Part shown: piece by piece, positions 24,703-33,604 of the stretch
Layout: the number at the start of each line of letters is the position of its first letter
How positions within the stretch are numbered: position 1 is the first letter of the stretch
Assembly (NCBI GenBank): GCA_015067435.1
Contig: SVMM01000010.1
Span: forward strand, 1-64,000
Source of the DNA: Oscillospiraceae bacterium
GTDB lineage: Bacteria > Bacillota > Clostridia > Oscillospirales > Oscillospiraceae
Reading direction: 5' to 3'
DNA length: 64,000 nucleotides
The notes under the pieces: model-generated
The model's database searches: none
The model's input: only the letters and a program-made list of their open reading frames with translations
Told to the model about the DNA's origin: nothing
Program-made: the position numbers and the translations under genes

Positions 24703-25499
24703 TATTTGCCATTGACGACGAGCCCGCAATGCTCGCGGAGCTGCACGACGCCATCGCCGCCGCCGCGCCGGACGCGGAAATCGCCGACTTTGAAGCCGCG
24801 CCGGAGGTGCTGGCGGCGCTGGACGCGCCGGGCGGAACGCCGGACGTGGTCTTCTCCGACATCCGGCTCCCCGGCATGGACGGGCTGAGCCTCGCCGTGC
24901 AGATCAAGCAGCGCGCGCCGAAGGCGAAGCTCGTCTTTGTCACCGGCTACGCGCAGTACGCGATGGAGGCATACAGGCGCCATGTGAACGGATACGTGAT
25001 GAAGCCCGCGGAGCCGGAAAAGATCCGGGAGGAGCTGGACGCCCTCGACCTGCCCGCCGCCGCGCCGGAGCCGGCGGACAAGCTGCGCGTGCAGTGCTTC
25101 GGGCATTTTGAGGTGTTCTATCGCGGCGAGCCGGTCATCTTTCAGCGTCGGCAGAGCAAGGAGCTGTTCGCCTTTCTCATCGACCGCGAGGGCCGTGCCT
25201 GCACCTCCGAGGAGATCGCCGCCGCGCTGTGGGAAAACGACGCGGACATGAACGCGGCGAAGGCGCGCATCCGCCTGATCCTCCACGATCTGCGCGCTTC
25301 GCTCCGGGAGATCGGCATGGAGGACGCGCTGATCCGCGAGCGGCGGCAGCTCGCCGTCCGCCGCGAGCTGGTGGACTGCGACTATTACCGGATGCTCGCG
25401 GGCGATGTGCGCGCGGTCAACGCCTTCCAGGGGCAGTACATGATCGACTACAGCTGGGCGGAGCTGACCAACGGGAGGCTGCACTTCAGAAAGGCGTAG
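24696..25499 (+). CDS. Response regulator with SARP-like winged-helix output
   Basis: 267 residues. The receiver domain (1-125) has the acidic pair Asp 7/Asp 8, phospho-acceptor Asp 55 in FSDIRLPGMDG and the conserved Lys in VMKPAEP. The output domain (130-267) is an OmpR/SARP-type winged helix (LRVQCFGHFEVFYRGEPVIFQRRQSKELF), not the LytTR domain usually paired with LytS kinases. It is translated from within the end of the kinase gene, so the two form a cognate pair. Confidence 0.87.
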   Translation: MLIFAIDDEPAMLAELHDAIAAAAPDAEIADFEAAPEVLAALDAPGGTPDVVFSDIRLPGMDGLSLAVQIKQRAPKAKLVFVTGYAQYAMEAYRRHVNGYVMKPAEPEKIREELDALDLPAAAPEPADKLRVQCFGHFEVFYRGEPVIFQRRQSKELFAFLIDREGRACTSEEIAAALWENDADMNAAKARIRLILHDLRASLREIGMEDALIRERRQLAVRRELVDCDYYRMLAGDVRAVNAFQGQYMIDYSWAELTNGRLHFRKA

Positions 25500-25680
25500 C
25501 GGCATTTTGCACGGTTTTTTTGAGGCAGCGGACAGGTTTCTTCAAAAAAATTTTTGAATTTTATAAAAAACGGTCGATTTTGTAACGGTTGTGAACGCTT
25601 CGTGTCGTAGAATATTTCGGATATCGTATTATATTGCGTTTTTCAATCGGAACAAACTGTAACGGAAGGATTTTGTCACC

Positions 25681-26412
25681 ATGAGTAAGTCAGAGAGCAG
25701 ACCGGACAGCTTTGGCCGCGCTATGGCAGAGCTGTTCGGCATGGGCAGGGACGAACCGGAAACCGCGCCGCAAAAGGCGCCGGATACGCCGCGCCAGAGT
25801 GAGCCGGCCGCGGCCTCCGTGAGCGCATGGGAGCCGGATGAGGAGCCCGTAAGCGAGCAGCGCCCGGCCCCGGCCCCCGCGCCCGCGCAGCAGCCTGCCG
25901 CACCCCGGCCCAACCCCGTGCCGCCGCCCCCGCCGAAGCCCGTTTATGCAGACGAGGGCGTGCCGCCGCGCCGGGAGAATACGACCTACTTTGCGGCGGG
26001 CACCGTCATCGAGGGCACGCTGCGCTCTGACAGCGACGTGGAAATCGTCGGCGATTTCAGCGGCGAGATCATGTCGGACGGCAAGGTCACCATCCACGCC
26101 AATACGGTCAGCTCCATCGCCGCGAAGGACTTGCAGCTGATCGGTTCCACGCTGACCGGCGACGTCGCCGTGTCCGGCGGCGTCGTGCTGGATCAGCTGT
26201 CGTCGATTCAGGGAAACATCCGCGCGGGTATGCTCGAAAGCTCCGGCAAGATCCAGGGCAATTTGGCCGTGCAGGAATCTGTCGAGCTGAAGGGCCGCGC
26301 CGTCGTGATCGGCGACATCAAGACGCCGCTTCTGTCCATGGGAACGGGCGTCCGCTACAGCGGCAGGCTCGACATGGGCGCGCAGGCGCAGGAGAAAAAA
26401 CGCAGAAGATGA
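25681..26412 (+). CDS. Bactofilin family cytoskeletal protein
   Basis: 243 residues. Residues 1-100 are disordered and rich in Pro, Ala and Glu. Residues 103-235 form the bactofilin beta-helix core (GTVIEGTLRSDSDVEIVGDFSGEI...), made of repeated Gly-rich turns. Bactofilins polymerise without nucleotide and position wall enzymes. The long N-terminal tail is unusual for the family and could anchor to a partner. GGAAGG lies upstream of ATG 25681. The 180-bp gap before it is strikingly AT-rich but shows no clear promoter. The deacetylase follows by 54 bp. Confidence 0.88.
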   Translation: MSKSESRPDSFGRAMAELFGMGRDEPETAPQKAPDTPRQSEPAAASVSAWEPDEEPVSEQRPAPAPAPAQQPAAPRPNPVPPPPPKPVYADEGVPPRRENTTYFAAGTVIEGTLRSDSDVEIVGDFSGEIMSDGKVTIHANTVSSIAAKDLQLIGSTLTGDVAVSGGVVLDQLSSIQGNIRAGMLESSGKIQGNLAVQESVELKGRAVVIGDIKTPLLSMGTGVRYSGRLDMGAQAQEKKRRR

Positions 26413-26466
26413 TCCGCGCGGGAAGAAACGCTGACGCTTCTTCCCGCACATCGAGGTGAGGAACAC

Positions 26467-27546
26467 ATGAAAGGGCAAAATGCGCAGGGACTGCGGGAAT
26501 GGGCAAGGGGATACATCGGCAGTATCCGCTTTTTCAAAAACCTGATTTTTCTCGCGATCTGCGTTCTGGTTGCCGTGCCGAGCGTGCTTGCCGTTAAATA
26601 CTACCGCGCGGCGCAGGAGGGCGTGCCGCCCGCGCCCATGAACCCCGCGCCCGAAACCGTACTCGCCATCGTGCCGCCCATGGGGGCTTCCACCGGCTTC
26701 CTTTCCGTGCCCGTGGAGGCGGCGTCCGCACCGGCGCCGTCGGAGGAGCTTCCCGAACCGGAGCCGGAGCCCGAACCGGAGCCCGAGCCCGAACCGGAGC
26801 CCGAGCCCGTCGAGGAGACGTCGGAGCGCACGCTGTACATCGCGCCGAGCGCCGACGCGCCCTCCTATCAGGCGCTGTACCCGGACTTTTACGCGCCCCA
26901 GCCCTACGCGGCGACCGAGCGCGTCGAAAAGGTGGTCTACCTGACCTTCGACGACGGCCCGTCGGAGCGGACGGACGAGATCCTGGAAATTCTCGCGAGG
27001 GAAAACGTCAAGGCGACGTTCTTCGTCGTCGGACAGGACGAGAACGGCGACGACGAGCGGATGCGGAACATCGTCGCGCAGGGCCACACGATCGGCATGC
27101 ACTCCTATTCGCACGACTACGAAAAGGTCTATGCCTCGCTGGAGGACTTCCTCGCGGAGTTCTACGCGATCTTCACGGAGATCCGCGACACGACCGGCGT
27201 CACGCCGACCGTGTTCCGCTGCCCCGGCGGCAGCATCAACGGCTATGACGGCGGCTTCTATCAGGAGCTTTTTTCCGAGATGATCCGGCGCGGCTTCGTG
27301 CCGTTCGACTGGAACGTGTCGTCGGACGACGCCGTCGGCGGGCGCAAGACCGCCGCGCAGCTTGCCGACACCGTCCTGCAGCAGATGGACGGCAAGGTGC
27401 GCGCCATCGTGCTCTTCCACGACACCAGCGACAAGACGTCCACCGTGCAGGCGCTCCAAACCGTGATCGCCCGCGCGCGGGCGGAGGGCTGGACGTTCGC
27501 GCCGCTCACGCCGGAGACGATGCCCGTGATCTTCCCATACAACTGA
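26467..27546 (+). CDS. Membrane-anchored polysaccharide deacetylase with Pro-Glu repeat
   Basis: 359 residues. One N-terminal membrane helix (25-45). A spacer follows with an EP repeat at residues 96-112 (DNA 26752-26805), then a NodB deacetylase domain (152-355). Catalytic motifs are complete: TFDDGPS (Asp 160/161), HSYSH (His 210, His 214), FRCPGG, and LFHD near the end. It should deacetylate peptidoglycan or another surface glycan outside the membrane. The EP spacer probably spans the wall. It is co-oriented with the bactofilin gene. Confidence 0.9.
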   Translation: MKGQNAQGLREWARGYIGSIRFFKNLIFLAICVLVAVPSVLAVKYYRAAQEGVPPAPMNPAPETVLAIVPPMGASTGFLSVPVEAASAPAPSEELPEPEPEPEPEPEPEPEPEPVEETSERTLYIAPSADAPSYQALYPDFYAPQPYAATERVEKVVYLTFDDGPSERTDEILEILARENVKATFFVVGQDENGDDERMRNIVAQGHTIGMHSYSHDYEKVYASLEDFLAEFYAIFTEIRDTTGVTPTVFRCPGGSINGYDGGFYQELFSEMIRRGFVPFDWNVSSDDAVGGRKTAAQLADTVLQQMDGKVRAIVLFHDTSDKTSTVQALQTVIARARAEGWTFAPLTPETMPVIFPYN

Positions 27547-27572
27547 GGCGTCGGCAGACGCGGACAGAACAG

Positions 27573-27599
27573 AAAAAGGCGCCTTGCGGCGCCTTTTTT
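27573..27599 (+). terminator. Terminator after the deacetylase
   Basis: AAAAAGGCGCC (27573-27583), TTGC loop, GGCGCCTTTTTT. Confidence 0.9.
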
Positions 27600-27613
27600 C
27601 GCGCGTTTGGAGG

Positions 27614-27642
27614 TTGAAAAAAGCTGCATTTTAGTGTATTAT
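27614..27642 (+). promoter_or_regulatory. Promoter of the LRR lipoprotein
   Basis: TTGAAA (27614-27619), 17-bp spacer, TATTAT (27637-27642). The transcript has a leader of about 130 nt. Confidence 0.8.
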
Positions 27643-27657
27643 AGACAAGAAGCAACT

Positions 27658-27711
27658 GCTTCGCGCGGCTTGAAAGGGGGTTTTCGCACAAAAGGCACGC
27701 CGCGCCGAAGC
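27658..27711 (+). promoter_or_regulatory. Leader hairpin of the LRR lipoprotein mRNA
   Basis: GCTTCGCGCGGC (27658-27669) pairs with GCCGCGCCGAAGC (27699-27711) apart from one bulged base. An A run, not a T run, follows, so it is not a terminator. It lies in the 5' leader and may stabilise the mRNA. Confidence 0.4.
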
Positions 27712-27776
27712 AAAAAAAGATGAGGACGCGGCGGCGATCCGTGCCGGACACGTCCCTGACAGGAGGATGAAAGGAA

Positions 27777-30173
27777 ATGAAGCGCTTATTATCCATACTG
27801 CTGGCGGTCATGATGCTGCTCTCCCTGCTCAGCGGCTGCAAAAGCGGCGGCGGTGGCGGTACGGAGACGCCCACGCCCGCGCCCGCGACGCCCGCGTCGA
27901 CCGGCGGCGGATCGGGCGGCGAGTCCGCAAAGCCCGCCTTCCAGTCCTATGAGTACAGCTATGGCGCCATGACCATCGGCGTACCCTGGAACCTGCCCGC
28001 CGAGCCGAAGGACGACGGCGACTCCGTCGTGTTCTCCGACCCGGAGAGCCAGTGGACGGTTCGCTTTACGCCGCTGGGCGTCAGCGACACCGGATACAAG
28101 GAAGCCAACCTCGCGAATCTGATGGAAAGCTTCCGCACCATGGGCAACTATCAGAACATCGACGTTGCCTCCACCACGCTGGACGGCTTCGAGGCGTCCT
28201 ATTTCGCCTTTGAGATGAACCCCGACTGGGACGACGCCAGACAGGGCTACACTCTCTCCTACCACGAGCCCCACGCCCTCTACGTGCTCAACTACGGCGA
28301 CAAGGTCATCGGCAGCTGGGGCGGCCTTCTCATCGACATTGCCGCGCCGGAGAAAGCGCGCGTCGATCTCGGTCCCATCATCGAGGACGAGGACGTGCAG
28401 ACCCTGCTCAACAACATCACCTTCCGGGAGAGCGACGGCATGGTGCCGGTCTCCATCCCCGGCCTGACCGTGTCCTTCCCGGCACGCTGGGTTCCCGGCT
28501 CCGACAACGACCACACCATCTGGGCGGGCATCCGCGGCAGCGTGAAGGGTTCCGTGTACTTCGGCTCCTCCGTCTACGCCGATCCGCAGCAGGCGGCGGG
28601 CTATCTCGACTCCTCCCAGACGATGGAGTTCGCGGGCCGGAAGTGGTACGGCGGCATCCGCACCTCCGAGCTGTCCGACAGCACCATGAAGGGGCTTGAG
28701 CTGTTCACGGACTTCACCGAGTACCACTCTCTCTACGCGCGCGTCAACCTCAGCGAGTGGCAGAGCGATCAGGACTTCTGGGATTTCGTCAACGACGACC
28801 TCTTCCGCTCCGTGATGGAGAGCGTCCAGACCGATCCCGCCTCCTTCCACAACCCCGAGGACGACCGGAGGGACAAGTCCGGCTTTGAGTGCAACACCAT
28901 CAACGAGATCAGCGCCTATGCCGGCACGGAGAAGGATCTCGTCATCCCCGCCGCCATCGGCGAGACCGAGATCGTCGGCATCAACTACGCCGTATTCAAG
29001 GACAACACAAATCTCACGTCCGTCACACTCTCCGAGGGCATCAGCTACATCGACAGCCAGGCGTTCCGCGGCTGCACGAAGCTCAAGACCGTCGTGCTGC
29101 CCAGCTCCCTCGTCCTGATCGACAGCAAGGCGTTCGAGGGCTGCACCGCGCTGGAAAGCGTCACCTTCGGCGACAACCTGATTGAGATCGGCAGCAGCGC
29201 CTTTGAAAACTGCACTTCTCTCAAGGACGTGATCCTGCCCGACACCGTCCAATCGATCGGCTCCACCGCCTTCTCCAAGACCGGCACCGGCAGCGGCCGC
29301 TTCGTCTGCCCCGCGGAGGGCACCTGGTACGGCGGCATGGCGCTCGCCGACTGCAAGTATGACTCCGTCGTCATCGGCCCCGCCGCAGATCTGACCGAGT
29401 ACAACATCCTGCAAAACTATGAGGGCCGCAGCCTCACCATCGGCGAGGGCACCACCGCCGTGGGCGATTACTTCCTGTTCGGCCTCTCGGGTGACACCAA
29501 GCTGACGGAGTTCAACCTGCCCACCTCCCTCACCACCATCGGCAAAAACGCCTTTTCCGGACGCATGGGGCTGACGTCGTACGACTTCACTACCGTGGAG
29601 AACATGGGCGAGGGCGCCTTTGAGGAGACCGGTCTCACGCAGATCGTCGTTCCCGGCACCATGAAGGTCGTGCCCGACAGCGCGTTTGCCTACTGCCCCA
29701 ACGTGGAGAGCGTCACCATCTGCGAGGGCGTCGAGGTCATCGAGGAGGACGCGTTCTGCTCCGTCGGCAGAAAGGGCAAGACGACCGATACCTACAACTT
29801 CCTCAGCGACGCGGACGTGCAGCAGTACCGGAACGTCGTCCACGTCAACGATCCGGCGTACCAGAAGTTCTTCGAAATCGTCCTGCCCTCCACCATCAAG
29901 GAGATCCAGGAGGACGCCTTCCTCAGTATGCATCTGGAGGGTCTGTACCTCCCGTGGCTTGAAAGCATGGATCAGCTGCCCGAGGTGTTCATGCCCTGCT
30001 TCGAGAACTACGAGTGCATCTACGTTCCGGAGGAGACCTACAACAAGCTGGGCAGCGCCCTTCAGGAGTACTTCCTGCAGGATGACTGCTTTGAGTACTG
30101 GGCGGGCTCCGTCCGCGTGTTCGACGGCCGCTATCACTATTGGACCGATCAGGAGCTCGGCCTCGACGCCTGA
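27777..30173 (+). CDS. Large lipoprotein with BspA-type leucine-rich repeats
   Basis: 798 residues. The lipoprotein signal ends in LLSGC (Cys at about 21), followed by a Gly/Thr/Pro linker. Residues 60-360 hold two diverged copies of a beta domain (GAMTIGVPWNLP; GLTVSFPARWVP). Residues 370-760 carry BspA/LRR_5 repeats (ISYIDSQAFRGCTKLKTVVLP and the next units SLVLIDSKAFEGCTALESVTF, NLIEIGSSAFENCTSLKDVIL). Such surface repeats mediate adhesion or ligand binding. RBS AGGAGG-ATGAAAGGAA precedes ATG 27777. Single-gene unit. Confidence 0.87.
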   Translation: MKRLLSILLAVMMLLSLLSGCKSGGGGGTETPTPAPATPASTGGGSGGESAKPAFQSYEYSYGAMTIGVPWNLPAEPKDDGDSVVFSDPESQWTVRFTPLGVSDTGYKEANLANLMESFRTMGNYQNIDVASTTLDGFEASYFAFEMNPDWDDARQGYTLSYHEPHALYVLNYGDKVIGSWGGLLIDIAAPEKARVDLGPIIEDEDVQTLLNNITFRESDGMVPVSIPGLTVSFPARWVPGSDNDHTIWAGIRGSVKGSVYFGSSVYADPQQAAGYLDSSQTMEFAGRKWYGGIRTSELSDSTMKGLELFTDFTEYHSLYARVNLSEWQSDQDFWDFVNDDLFRSVMESVQTDPASFHNPEDDRRDKSGFECNTINEISAYAGTEKDLVIPAAIGETEIVGINYAVFKDNTNLTSVTLSEGISYIDSQAFRGCTKLKTVVLPSSLVLIDSKAFEGCTALESVTFGDNLIEIGSSAFENCTSLKDVILPDTVQSIGSTAFSKTGTGSGRFVCPAEGTWYGGMALADCKYDSVVIGPAADLTEYNILQNYEGRSLTIGEGTTAVGDYFLFGLSGDTKLTEFNLPTSLTTIGKNAFSGRMGLTSYDFTTVENMGEGAFEETGLTQIVVPGTMKVVPDSAFAYCPNVESVTICEGVEVIEEDAFCSVGRKGKTTDTYNFLSDADVQQYRNVVHVNDPAYQKFFEIVLPSTIKEIQEDAFLSMHLEGLYLPWLESMDQLPEVFMPCFENYECIYVPEETYNKLGSALQEYFLQDDCFEYWAGSVRVFDGRYHYWTDQELGLDA

Positions 30174-30204
30174 TTGGCGGTTCGGCGAAAAACATACGTA
30201 CAAA

Positions 30205-30243
30205 AAACTGTTGGGCGGGATTGCTCCCACCCAACAGTTTTTT
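30205..30243. terminator. Terminator between convergent genes
   Basis: Sixteen-base stem AAACTGTTGGGCGGGA/TCCCACCCAACAGTTT with one mismatch, TTGC loop and T run. Confidence 0.88.
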
Positions 30244-30261
30244 GTCATATTTCGTCCCGTA

Positions 30262-30771
30262 TCACGCCGGGCGCAGGCCGGCGGCGGCGATGGCGGCGGC
30301 GAACAGCGCGGCGGCGCGCCGGCAGAGCGCCAGCTCCTCCTCGCCGGTGTACGCCGGGCCAAAGAGGTTCAACGCCTGCAAGCAGCCGGGCATGCCCGCG
30401 TCGCGCGGCAGCGGCACGCAGATCAGGCTTTTCGTCGTGAAGCCGGTTTTGTCGTCCACGCCGTGGAACACGGTTGCGTCCTCCCCCGCATCTTCGATGA
30501 CGGCGCTCTCGCCGCTTTGCGTCACGGTGCCGGCAACGCCCTGATCCTTCGCGATGGACATGCCGCTGATATCCGCCGGACCGCAGTTGACGACGGGGTA
30601 CAGCCGCTCGCCCGCGGCGTCGAGCACCCAGATAGAGCCCGCCTCGCACTCCAGCGCGTCGAGCAGCAGCTGCAGGGCGGAGCGGAGCGCAAGCTCCGGC
30701 TGCGCCGTAACGCGCAGCGTCTCCTCTATCGCCGCGAAAGCGCGCTCCATCAGATCGTTCCTCTCCTCCAC
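30262..30771 (-). CDS. GAF-domain protein
   Basis: About 169 residues. A single GAF domain (ALRSALQLLLDALECEAGSIWVLD..., then the VAGTVTQSGESAVIEDAGED loop and KSLICVPL) fills nearly the whole protein. GAF domains bind cyclic nucleotides, haem or other small ligands; no output domain is fused. GTG 30771 is chosen for its GGGAGG 7 bp upstream. ATG 30750 (behind GGAGGAGAGG) and ATG 30786 are alternatives. Confidence 0.72.
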   Translation of the reverse strand: MEERNDLMERAFAAIEETLRVTAQPELALRSALQLLLDALECEAGSIWVLDAAGERLYPVVNCGPADISGMSIAKDQGVAGTVTQSGESAVIEDAGEDATVFHGVDDKTGFTTKSLICVPLPRDAGMPGCLQALNLFGPAYTGEEELALCRRAAALFAAAIAAAGLRPA

Positions 30772-30956
30772 AGCCGCACCTCCCATACCCCGGCTCGACC
30801 CGCCGGAAAAAGGTTCTGTCCGTACCGCAATCATTCTACCCGAAAAAATCGCGCTTGTACAGGGCGGAAATGGATTTTTATGCAAAAATATACAGCCGCG
30901 CCGCAAATTGCTTCGTTCACTTCTATCATTTTGAACGAGATATTTACGGTTTTGTA

Positions 30957-30985
30957 TTGCATTTTCGACAAAGGGGTGCTACCAT
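30957..30985 (+). promoter_or_regulatory. Promoter of the 157-residue unknown gene
   Basis: TTGCAT (30957-30962), 17-bp spacer, TACCAT (30980-30985) with extended -10 TGC. The spacer contains TTCGACA. Confidence 0.6.
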
Positions 30986-31045
30986 AGAGGCGTCAAGCGA
31001 CGCAAGGGTACTTGCGCACATTTTGAAAGCGGAGGTTATCTGAAA

Positions 31046-31519
31046 ATGGGCTATCCTACTACCGGAAAAGAAGTTTATGTCAGCCTGAACCTGTCCAATA
31101 CCATGCTTACCGGTATCGGCAAGGGCACGATCACCCGCGAGAACGTCTCTGTTGATTACCTCAAGGATCTGTTTTCCAAGTATGGCGTCATCGTCTCCTG
31201 CAAGCCGGAGCAGCGCGCCGTGCTGCAGCGCATGAACCAGACCTACGATTTCGGTCTTGAGATCCCCGAGTCGCTCAAGCTGTTCCAGCTTTCCGAGCAG
31301 CATCGCCGCCTTGTCATCGTCAACGTGGCGGGTCTCCAGCGCAAGAACGGCTCACTTCTGCCCTCCTACACCGAGGAGGAGCTCAACGAGGCGACCTTCA
31401 CCTTCATCAAGTACTACGTCCAGAGCAAGCACTACGACGATCTGGTCGCCGAGAACGAGAAGCTCAAGAGAGAACTTGAGCAGGACGAGGCGTGGATCAA
31501 CCGCACCGACAGCATCTAA
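31046..31519 (+). CDS. Conserved-looking protein of unknown function, 157 residues
   Basis: I do not recognise the family. It is soluble and mixed alpha/beta, with a C-terminal coiled-coil helix (HYDDLVAENEKLKRELEQDE). It has a clean GCGGAGG ribosome site, its own promoter and its own strong terminator, so it is a real, independently expressed gene. Codon use is less GC-extreme than the neighbours (many TCC, GTC, AAG), often a mark of high expression. Confidence 0.75.
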   Translation: MGYPTTGKEVYVSLNLSNTMLTGIGKGTITRENVSVDYLKDLFSKYGVIVSCKPEQRAVLQRMNQTYDFGLEIPESLKLFQLSEQHRRLVIVNVAGLQRKNGSLLPSYTEEELNEATFTFIKYYVQSKHYDDLVAENEKLKRELEQDEAWINRTDSI

Positions 31520-31549
31520 ACACACGCCGTCGGGAGCTGCCTGGCATAC

Positions 31550-31587
31550 ATCCCGGAACCCGGTTTGGGTTCCGGGATCTTTTTTTT
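31550..31587 (+). terminator. Strong terminator
   Basis: Twelve-bp perfect stem ATCCCGGAACCC/GGGTTCCGGGAT, GGTTT loop, then C and eight T. Confidence 0.93.
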
Positions 31588-31608
31588 GCCGCCGCGGCGG
31601 CATTTGTC

Positions 31609-31637
31609 TCGACGATTCGGAAAAGAAGTGCTATAAT
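31609..31637 (+). promoter_or_regulatory. Promoter of glgA
   Basis: TCGACG (31609-31614), 17-bp spacer, TATAAT (31632-31637) with extended -10 TGC. Confidence 0.7.
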
Positions 31638-31674
31638 GGCCTCAAAATAACGATTGGAAAAGGAGAGCCGAGCC

Positions 31675-33531
31675 ATGAAGATCCTGTTCGCCACAAGCGA
31701 GTGCGCACCGTTCAGCAAATCCGGCGGTCTCGCGGATGTCGCCTACTCCCTGCCGCCCGCGCTGAAGGCGTCGGGCGACGAGATCGCCGTCATCACGCCC
31801 CTGTATCAGTGCGTGCGCGAGCGCTTCGGCGACGAGCTGACCAAGGTCGGCAACCCCACGGTCTATCTGGGCGAGGCCTCCTACACCTGCGGGCTGTACC
31901 GCGGCGCGAGCTGCGGCGTCACCGTCTGGTTCGTGGAGTACAACGTGTTTTTCGACCGTCCCCGCCTCTACGGCTATGACGACGACGCGTTGCGCTTCGC
32001 CTTTTTCAGCCGCGCCGTGATCGACCTGCTGCCCAAACTGGACTTCATGCCGGAGGTGCTGCACTGCAACGACTGGGAGACCGCGGCGGCGGTCATCTAC
32101 CTCAAGAACGACCAGGCGTGGCGCGCCGACCTGCGCGGCGTCAAGAGCGTCTACACCATCCACAACATCGCCTATCAGGGCCAGTTCGGCGCCGATGCGC
32201 TGACGCACACCTTTGCCCTGCCGTGGGGTTGGTACGACGGCGGGCTGGGCTACGAGTATCAGGGACGGCACGACATCAACCTGATGAAGGGCGCCATCCT
32301 GATGGCGGACGCCGTGTCCACCGTGTCCGCCACCTACGCCCGCGAGCTGCACCATCCCGCGTTCGGGCAGGGGCTTGAAGGCGTGATCGACATGGCGGAG
32401 CGCAAGCTCTACGGCATCCTCAACGGCATCGACATGGAGCTGTACAACCCCGAGACAGACCCGCGCATTCCCTGCAACTTCAGCCGTGCCGACCGCTCCG
32501 GCAAGGCGGTGTGCAAGGCGCAGCTCCAGCGCGCCTTCGGCATCGCGGAGGAGCCGGAGTGGCCGCTTCTGTGCTCGGTGGCGCGGCTGGTGGAGCAAAA
32601 GGGCATCGAGCTCATCAAGCAGATCCTGCCCGACCTGATGAAGATGGGCGTCCAGCTCATCATCTTCGGGCAGGGCGAGCAGCAGTATGTGGACTACTTC
32701 CGCTGGGCGCGGGAGCGCTGGCCGGAGCAGCTGGGCTTTTCCGACGAGTACGCCGAGGACGTCGCCAGCGAGATCTTCTCTGGCTCGGACATGTACCTCA
32801 TGCCCTCCCGGTTCGAGCCCTGCGGCCTTTCGCAGATGATGGCGATGCGCTACGGCACGGTGCCCATCGTGCACGAGACCGGCGGGCTCAAGGACTCCGT
32901 GCGCCCCTACAGCGATTTCGACGGCGTGGGCGACGGCTTCTCCTTTGTGGGTTATCACGCCAAGGCGCTCTATCTCGCGGTGCAGGAGGCGGTCAAGCTC
33001 TACTTCGCCGACGCGGAGACCTTCCACACGCTCGGCGACCGCTGCATGGCGAAGGATCTGTCGTGGGCGAAAAGCGCCGCCATCTACAACCGGATGTACA
33101 GCGACATCGCCGACGTGTCCGGCGGCGGGAGCGAGCTGTCGTTCCAGGCGGCGTTTTCGCGGCTCAAGCGCTGCTATGAAAAGCGCCGCCGCGAGATCCT
33201 CGCCTCCGGCGAGATCAAGCTGCCGGAGGATTATCACCGCTCGGTACAGGTGCAGATCCTTGGCAAGGGCTCGGGCATCTTCTACGTGGAGTTCCACGAC
33301 GGGGAGATGGACGTCGTGCCCAGCAACTACCACGGCGCGGACGTCAACATCGCCGCCAGCTTCGACAACCTGATGGGCATGGTGAAGGGCACCGTTTCGA
33401 CGGACAAGCTCTTTATGAACGGCCAGCTCCGGGTGGAGGGCAACGTGTCCAAGGGCGCCGAGCTGCGCAAGCTGCTCGCGCCGGGCCGCGCGGCAGGCAG
33501 AAAAACCGGCGCGAATACGGTCCGGAAGTAA
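31675..33531 (+). CDS. glgA: Glycogen synthase with C-terminal SCP2-like domain
   Basis: 618 residues; the usual length is about 480. Residues 1-480 are a GT5 synthase: MKILFATSECAPFSKSGGLADV (ADP-glucose-binding KSGGL), a GT-B core and PSRFEPCGLSQ (catalytic Glu region). It extends alpha-1,4-glucan from ADP-glucose. Residues about 485-618 are extra: a helical linker, then SILGKGSG-like QILGKGSGIFYVEFHDGEM and FMNGQLRVEGNVSKGAELRKLL, which look like an SCP2 sterol-carrier fold that binds lipids. The open frame is continuous with no frameshift. AAAAGGAG precedes ATG 31675. No other glg gene is adjacent. Confidence 0.92.
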   Translation: MKILFATSECAPFSKSGGLADVAYSLPPALKASGDEIAVITPLYQCVRERFGDELTKVGNPTVYLGEASYTCGLYRGASCGVTVWFVEYNVFFDRPRLYGYDDDALRFAFFSRAVIDLLPKLDFMPEVLHCNDWETAAAVIYLKNDQAWRADLRGVKSVYTIHNIAYQGQFGADALTHTFALPWGWYDGGLGYEYQGRHDINLMKGAILMADAVSTVSATYARELHHPAFGQGLEGVIDMAERKLYGILNGIDMELYNPETDPRIPCNFSRADRSGKAVCKAQLQRAFGIAEEPEWPLLCSVARLVEQKGIELIKQILPDLMKMGVQLIIFGQGEQQYVDYFRWARERWPEQLGFSDEYAEDVASEIFSGSDMYLMPSRFEPCGLSQMMAMRYGTVPIVHETGGLKDSVRPYSDFDGVGDGFSFVGYHAKALYLAVQEAVKLYFADAETFHTLGDRCMAKDLSWAKSAAIYNRMYSDIADVSGGGSELSFQAAFSRLKRCYEKRRREILASGEIKLPEDYHRSVQVQILGKGSGIFYVEFHDGEMDVVPSNYHGADVNIAASFDNLMGMVKGTVSTDKLFMNGQLRVEGNVSKGAELRKLLAPGRAAGRKTGANTVRK

Positions 33532-33536
33532 TAGGA

Positions 33537-33565
33537 TTGCATTATCCGGCAAAAACTGTTATAAT
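33537..33565 (+). promoter_or_regulatory. Promoter of the secreted protein-RR-HK-HtrA operon
   Basis: TTGCAT (33537-33542), 17-bp spacer, TATAAT (33560-33565), beginning 6 bp after the glgA stop. Confidence 0.8.
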
Positions 33566-33604
33566 AATAAAAATATGCAGTTCCACCAGAGAGGAGGCAA
33601 CGGG

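Noticed and set aside
27789-30362. Minus-strand open frame of about 857 codons
   Set aside because: Antisense shadow of the LRR lipoprotein, which has a lipobox, repeats, promoter and terminator.
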